Assembly (NCBI GenBank): GCA_902797885.1
Contig: CADBUP010000177.1
Coordinates: 1-35,598, forward strand
From: an uncultured Ruminococcus sp.
GTDB taxonomy: Bacteria; Bacillota; Clostridia; Monoglobales; Monoglobaceae
DNA: 35,598 nt
Direction of reading: 5' to 3'
The position numbers were made by a program, and so were the translations under genes. Shown here piece by piece: positions 31,927 through 35,598 of the stretch; position 1 is the first letter of the stretch, and each line of letters opens with the position of its first letter. The notes under the pieces were generated by a model. The model saw nothing but the letters and a program-made list of their open reading frames with translations. It was not told the DNA's origin and did no database searches.

Positions 31927-32817
31927 ATGAATAGATACATACCATTCGGTTATGAAATATTAGATGCCGAAATAAAAATCATAGAACGAGAAGCAGAGGT
32001 AGTAAGGAATGTGTATAGCCTGTATGTACAAGGATTGTCACTCAAAGAGATTACCGATAGGCTTAATCAAATTCCCATAACCTATGCAGGAAATGGCAGA
32101 GCATGGGATAAAAATATAGTAAAGAGAATGCTTGAAAATCCTAAATATACAGGGGCAAAAGGATATCCAATTATCATACCGCCTGAAACTGCAGAACTTG
32201 CATTGAAACTAAAAGAAGAAAAGGTCGCTACCGTAGCTAAAGAAGACAAGCCGAGACTTGATACATATAGAAAAATAGCAGAATGTGCAATCTGCGGTAG
32301 CAAGATGAAAAGACGGCATGCAGGATCAGGAAAAAGACGAAGAACATATTGGAACTGCTCAAACCCTGAATGTGATGGCAACCACCATACATTCCATGAA
32401 AAAGTGCTGGACAAGCTTATGACCGAAGTGGTAAATGAGATTGCAGGGAATATGGAAATGGTAGAACACAATGAAATCAGTGAGTTCGAGAAAAATACAG
32501 AAATCATAAGAGCCTCGAATAAAATGAATGAAGCCATAGATAATATCGAGATGGATATTGAGAATGTCATAGGTAAAATTATGGAATTGGCAAGCTTGAA
32601 ATTCGATAGATGCACCATAGGAAGTAATACAGCAATAACAGAATCAATAAAGCAAAAACTCGCCATCTACCCACAAAGAGAAATGGTGGATGGAGTTACA
32701 ATGAGCCAAATAGTAAAGAAAATCAAAATGCACCCAAGCAAAACAATATGGGTAGAACTTATAAATGGAAAAGAGATTGAGAGAAAGGAGAAGCAAGATG
32801 AATGTTGCATATGCTAA
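31927..32817 (+). CDS. Recombinase-family protein lacking the catalytic domain
   Basis: 296 aa; GAGGTG at 31915-31920 overlaps the end of recombinase 1, and the ATG is 3 bases after its stop. The protein begins directly at the recombinase domain (IPFGYEILDAEIKIIEREAEVVRNVY lines up with the corresponding part of recombinase 1), then RMLENPKYTGAKGY, a zinc ribbon (CAICGSKMKRRHA...YWNCSNPEC) and a coiled-coil tail. The ~150-residue resolvase domain with the catalytic Ser is absent, and the good start site shows that this is by design rather than a truncation. It should bind DNA without cutting. I infer an accessory DNA-binding subunit, such as a directionality factor or a partner in a mixed synapse with its two flanking relatives. 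Confidence 0.9.
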   Translation: MNRYIPFGYEILDAEIKIIEREAEVVRNVYSLYVQGLSLKEITDRLNQIPITYAGNGRAWDKNIVKRMLENPKYTGAKGYPIIIPPETAELALKLKEEKVATVAKEDKPRLDTYRKIAECAICGSKMKRRHAGSGKRRRTYWNCSNPECDGNHHTFHEKVLDKLMTEVVNEIAGNMEMVEHNEISEFEKNTEIIRASNKMNEAIDNIEMDIENVIGKIMELASLKFDRCTIGSNTAITESIKQKLAIYPQREMVDGVTMSQIVKKIKMHPSKTIWVELINGKEIERKEKQDECCIC

Positions 32818-34435
32818 TACTCAGACTATGCCGGAGGTAGAGGTAGTAGTCATCCCTGCCACCAAGAGTGTTGTAGAAAAGAAAAGAGGAAAACTTCGCG
32901 TAGCAGCATACTGCCGTGTCAGCACAGATGATGAAGAACAGTTAACAAGCTACGAGAATCAGATAGAACATTATACAGCAGAGATAGAGAGTAATCCCGA
33001 TTGGAAATTGGTAGATATCTTTGCTGATGAGGGCATCTCAGGCGTCAATCTTAAAAAGAGAGATGAATTTAACAGAATGATAGACATGTGCCGGGAGGGA
33101 AAGATAGACCGAATACTTACTAAGTCCATAGAGCGATTTGCAAGAAATATATTGGACAGCATAAAGTTCATTAGAGAACTTAAAAGTATAGGAGTGTCCA
33201 TATACTTCGAAAAGCAGAATATCGATACAGGAAATATGACAAGTGAAATGATGATCGCCCTGTACAGTGTATTCGCACAGGCAGAAAGTGAATCAATAAG
33301 CAACAATGTAAGGATGGGCAAACGGTTCGGCTACAAACTTGGAAAAGCACCGATGATGTACAACAACATTCTTGGATATAGGAAAGGTGAAAATGGCGAA
33401 CCTGAAATTATACCCGAGGAAGCAGAGATTATCATAACAATATTTACGAAATTTCTCGAAGGATTCAGCTACAGAAGAATAGCGGACCTGCTTGCGGAAA
33501 AAGGGTATAAGACCAAAAAAGGAAATTCCGAGTGGAACACATCTGTAATACAAAGAATACTGCAGAACGAGAAATACAAGGGCGATGTTCTAACGCAGAA
33601 AACATATGTTGTGGACTTGTTCGAAAAAAAGTCAGCAAGAAATACAGGTGAACTTCCGATGTACCTCATAAAAAATCATCATATACCAATCATAGAACCT
33701 GAAGTGTTCGATATGGTGCAGGTGGAAATTGCCAGAAGAAACAGCATGAAAGCTGTATCAGATAAAGCAATATCATACAGGTCGAAATTCAGCAGTAAAT
33801 ATGCACTGACAGGTTTGGTAGTATGCGGAGACTGCGGTAGTAAGTACAGAAGAACAACATGGGCGAAGAGAGGAAAGAAGAGAGCAGTATGGAGATGCAT
33901 ATCAAGACTTGAATATGGAACAAAATACTGCACCGAATCAATAACTTTAGAGGAAGAAACCCTACACTCCGCAGTAATGGAAGCAATAAACTCACTGCTT
34001 GACAATACGGAAAAGATAAAAGCACTGATGAGAGGCAGCATATCCGAAATACTGTCAGGACCAAATACCACTATGCAGATACATGGATTGGAAAGCAGTA
34101 TAATGCTTAAAAATAACGAGATAGTCGAAATTATAAAACAGGGTGTAAACAACCGAGAGGACAGAAGTATCATCGAGGAAAAGTGCAAGGTTAAGCATCA
34201 AGAAGTAAGTGAACTGCAAGCCAGACTGAATGCTGCCAAAGCAAAAGGTCAGATAGAAGAAACAGGCTCAGGGCAACTCAGAGCGATATACGATGCGATA
34301 GACCGTATCCCCGGAAAGTTCACAGAATACGATGAAGAGGTTGTAAGGTCGATGGTAACAAAAGTAAAGATACTGTCCAAAGAACAGGCAGAAGTAACCC
34401 TGTTCGACACAATAACACTGAAAGTAAGCCTATGA
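32798..34435 (+). CDS. Large serine recombinase 2
   Basis: 545 aa from ATG 32798, 7 bases after AAAGGAG (32784-32790) and overlapping the preceding gene by 20 bases; an upstream in-frame ATG at 32765 is in-frame but has no comparable site. A 30-residue N-terminal extension precedes the resolvase domain: YCRVSTDDEEQLTSYENQ with nucleophile Ser42, DEGISGVNLKKRDEFNRM, and TKSIERFARN. The recombinase domain (about 200-320) has NNILGYRKGENGEPEIIPEEA and IQRILQNEKYKGDVLTQK. The zinc ribbon is CGDCGSKYRRTTW...WRCISRLEYGTKYC. A coiled coil closes the protein. Complete and presumably active. It is clearly diverged from recombinase 1, so this is not a recent duplication. Confidence 0.95.
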   Translation: MNVAYANTQTMPEVEVVVIPATKSVVEKKRGKLRVAAYCRVSTDDEEQLTSYENQIEHYTAEIESNPDWKLVDIFADEGISGVNLKKRDEFNRMIDMCREGKIDRILTKSIERFARNILDSIKFIRELKSIGVSIYFEKQNIDTGNMTSEMMIALYSVFAQAESESISNNVRMGKRFGYKLGKAPMMYNNILGYRKGENGEPEIIPEEAEIIITIFTKFLEGFSYRRIADLLAEKGYKTKKGNSEWNTSVIQRILQNEKYKGDVLTQKTYVVDLFEKKSARNTGELPMYLIKNHHIPIIEPEVFDMVQVEIARRNSMKAVSDKAISYRSKFSSKYALTGLVVCGDCGSKYRRTTWAKRGKKRAVWRCISRLEYGTKYCTESITLEEETLHSAVMEAINSLLDNTEKIKALMRGSISEILSGPNTTMQIHGLESSIMLKNNEIVEIIKQGVNNREDRSIIEEKCKVKHQEVSELQARLNAAKAKGQIEETGSGQLRAIYDAIDRIPGKFTEYDEEVVRSMVTKVKILSKEQAEVTLFDTITLKVSL

Positions 34436-34632
34436 TGACACATTACGAGATAATCATAATATATGAAAAAGAATACGGAGAAGTCATAGGCTTTGCCACA
34501 AAAGAATATATGAACGCTTCCAATGATATTGTGACTCATGCAATCCGGCTCGGACTCATTGAGGAGCAATATCGGAATCGGGTAAGATGGGCCAGAGCAA
34601 TATCTGAATATGAATTTAAATATGTGAAATGA
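34432..34632 (+). CDS. 66-aa protein coupled to recombinase 2
   Basis: The ATG at 34432 overlaps the recombinase stop (ATGA), a classic re-initiation arrangement; another ATG follows at 34435. The 66 residues (MMTHYEIIIIYEKEYGEVIGF, then helical parts rich in Arg and Glu) form a small alpha/beta protein with basic patches. No family recognised. Fixed coupling to a recombinase makes it a candidate excision or directionality factor. Confidence 0.7.
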   Translation: MMTHYEIIIIYEKEYGEVIGFATKEYMNASNDIVTHAIRLGLIEEQYRNRVRWARAISEYEFKYVK

Positions 34633-34676
34633 GGAATGGAGGTACGATGTATAAGATAAAAGATTGGAGGTTATCT

Positions 34677-35246
34677 ATGAAAACATTTTGGACATTTCTT
34701 CGAAATCAAGTTTCAAATATAAAATCGCTCATTTGCAAGAAATTGTTTATGAGAAGCAAAGTTACAGATAGACTGTTTTTGCTTGCCTACACAGACATTA
34801 TGACAGGGGTAAAAAATCGTAATGCCTATGAAGAAGCACTTGTTAAACTTCGCAATGATACGGCAAGGCTTGATAATATTATGGTTGTTGTAATTGATGT
34901 AGATAATCTTACAGTAATAAACAACACTCACGGACACCACTCCGGAGATGAGGTAATAAAGACAGTTGCAAACTGCTTACTAAAAACCATAGGCACTAAA
35001 GCAGATGTTTATCGTGTCGGCGGTGATGAGTTTGTATGTATTGCGGAATGTGACATATCAGGGTATATTTCGGAGTTCAGGGATTGTATTGGGTTTGAAA
35101 ATCAAACTCGAAAGGTTCCTTTTTCAGTATCTCTCGGATATATGAAATTCAATTGTAAAATCCATAAAAGTATTGACGAGCTGATTATTGAATGTGATAA
35201 GAAAATGTACAGGAATAAGAGAAAATATAAAACAAATCTAAAATGA
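34677..35246 (+). CDS. GGDEF-domain protein (putative diguanylate cyclase)
   Basis: 189 aa from ATG 34677, 6 bases after GGAGG (34666-34670); in-frame ATGs at 34629 and 34647 have poorer spacing. A ~35-residue basic helix precedes the GGDEF domain: TDIMTGVKNRNAYEEALVKL at its start, VVVIDVDNLTVINNTHGHHSGDE for metal and GTP binding, and RVGGDEF (115-119) as the intact active site. Diguanylate cyclases make cyclic di-GMP from two GTP. The inhibitory RxxD site normally 5 residues ahead of GGDEF is not present, so feedback control by product is not expected. There is no sensor or membrane domain. It lies in the element cargo directly behind the recombinase operon, so the element could alter the host's c-di-GMP state. 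Confidence 0.9.
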   Translation: MKTFWTFLRNQVSNIKSLICKKLFMRSKVTDRLFLLAYTDIMTGVKNRNAYEEALVKLRNDTARLDNIMVVVIDVDNLTVINNTHGHHSGDEVIKTVANCLLKTIGTKADVYRVGGDEFVCIAECDISGYISEFRDCIGFENQTRKVPFSVSLGYMKFNCKIHKSIDELIIECDKKMYRNKRKYKTNLK

Positions 35247-35268
35247 AATTATAGATTATAAATAATAT

Positions 35269-35329
35269 AAAAAAGTCACTATCATGACTGTCGTTTCGTT
35301 ACACTTCACTCCGATAGGTAGACTTTTTT
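35269..35329. terminator. Terminator-like inverted repeat after the GGDEF gene
   Basis: AAAAAAGTC (35269-35277) and GACTTTTTT (35321-35329) are exact reverse complements, extended by TATC with GATA further in. The T-run on the + strand and the A-run at the left side make it work in either direction. The loop is long (about 40 bases). Confidence 0.65.
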
Positions 35330-35330
35330 G

Positions 35331-35390
35331 CTAATAGAAAATTGGGAAATTTCCTATTAGATAAAATGGGCAGTCGAAGGACTGCTTTCT
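35331..35390 (+). promoter_or_regulatory. Two adjacent hairpins before the last gene
   Basis: CTAATAG (35331-35337) with CTATTAG (35354-35360), continued by an AAATT/AATTT stem, forms one hairpin. GCAGTC (35370-35375) with GACTGC (35380-35385) forms a second, with loop GAAG followed by TTTCTGTTTT, a terminator shape. They lie between the GGDEF gene and the partial gene at the right edge, the second ending about 10 bases before its Shine-Dalgarno AAAGGAGGAG. Confidence 0.5.
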
Positions 35391-35416
35391 GTTTTGGGAA
35401 AGGAGGAGTTTGTGCA

Positions 35417-35598
35417 ATGGAATATGATACATACACAGCATTAGCAAATGCGATTATAGAACAGGCGGTCGATGATTATAGAAGATCTAAGTATTATCAA
35501 GAGAAAACTGCGATAAAGAAATTCTTTCTTTCCGAGTGGTTTTCTGTACTGACTGACCTTGATGGAAAAATGATATTAAGAAGATTGGAAGGGGAGAG
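35417..35598 (+). CDS. Start of a mobile-element protein, cut by the window edge
   Basis: ATG 35417 follows AAAGGAGGAG (about 35398-35407), the best ribosome-binding site in this part of the window, and the frame stays open to the last base for 60 complete codons. The protein starts with a helix (TYTALANAIIEQAVDDYRRS) and continues YYQEKTAIKKFFLSEWFSVLTDLDG, a pattern familiar from small hypothetical proteins of clostridial prophages and integrative elements. It shows that the element continues beyond the right edge. No function can be given. Confidence 0.75.
   Translation, partial: MEYDTYTALANAIIEQAVDDYRRSKYYQEKTAIKKFFLSEWFSVLTDLDGKMILRRLEGE

Larger units (their letters stand above)
30364..34632 (+). 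mobile_element. Three-gene serine recombinase module of an integrative element
   Basis: Two complete large serine recombinases flank a recombinase-family protein without a catalytic domain, followed by a coupled 66-aa protein. Successive genes touch or overlap (3-base gap, 20-base overlap, 4-base overlap), so they form one translational unit. Large serine recombinases integrate and excise phages and conjugative elements. The neighbouring sigma-like protein, XRE regulator and prophage-like partial gene at the right edge fit such an element. Its ends cannot be fixed: I found no duplicated core site in the window. Confidence 0.75.

Noticed and set aside
32082-32666. 194-codon frame on the - strand inside the catalytic-domain-less recombinase gene
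   Set aside because: It is a mirror of a confident + strand gene and has a Ser/Phe-rich composition typical of antisense frames.
1-35598. CRISPR arrays, tRNA and rRNA genes, insertion sequences
   Set aside because: I saw no regularly spaced short repeats, no tRNA-like cloverleaf with a T-loop, no rRNA segments and no DDE transposase.

Overview
The window is AT-rich, every gene I can support lies on the + strand, and ribosome-binding sites are strong (GGAGG or AGGTG class) with ATG, TTG and GTG starts. WXG100 proteins, zinc-ribbon membrane proteins, copper-amine-oxidase-type stalk domains, SLH domains and clustered large serine recombinases together point to a Gram-positive clostridial chromosome, most likely a gut Lachnospiraceae-like organism. 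That placement is inferred from gene style, not from a marker gene.

Region 1 (1-3150) is a WXG100/type VII-type secretion cargo locus. Two proteins share almost the same ~165-residue N-terminal domain but carry unrelated C-terminal enzymes: a GH24 lysozyme (85-1248) and a C39-like cysteine peptidase (1264-2424). Two WXG100 proteins and a terminator follow. No EssC/FtsK ATPase lies in the window.

Region 2 (3251-27767) is a long head-to-tail cluster of envelope and signalling genes. It holds two tandem transmembrane Ser/Thr kinases with intact catalytic residues and six proteins with an N-terminal four-Cys zinc ribbon followed by a membrane segment. It also holds a DUF805 protein, two lipoproteins (one LprI-like, a lysozyme-inhibitor family), an SPFH protein paired with an NAD-kinase-like protein, and a secreted subtilase with three C-terminal repeats. 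Stalk-domain, WG-repeat and SLH surface proteins, an ADP-ribosylglycohydrolase and several very small ORFs complete it. Short motifs recur in otherwise unrelated proteins: TV[SG]xF in both kinases and two zinc-ribbon proteins, and [FY][YW]xLP[ST] in three zinc-ribbon proteins. I infer that the kinases and zinc-ribbon proteins form one phospho-signalling network across the membrane, possibly tied to the WXG100 cargo. This network is my main candidate for an undescribed system.

Region 3 (27768-30104) is regulatory. It contains an XRE repressor gene with an inverted repeat around its promoter region, a small hydrophobic peptide, and a 37-codon leader ORF followed by a terminator that competes with a 12-bp antiterminator. 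A sigma-region-4-like protein, a highly structured ~340-nt RNA candidate and a very strong terminator follow.

Region 4 (30105-35598) is a mobile-element recombination module: a 56-aa protein, three serine recombinase-family genes (the middle one lacks the catalytic domain), a coupled 66-aa protein, a GGDEF protein and the start of one more gene. The element presumably continues to the right. I could not locate attachment sites.
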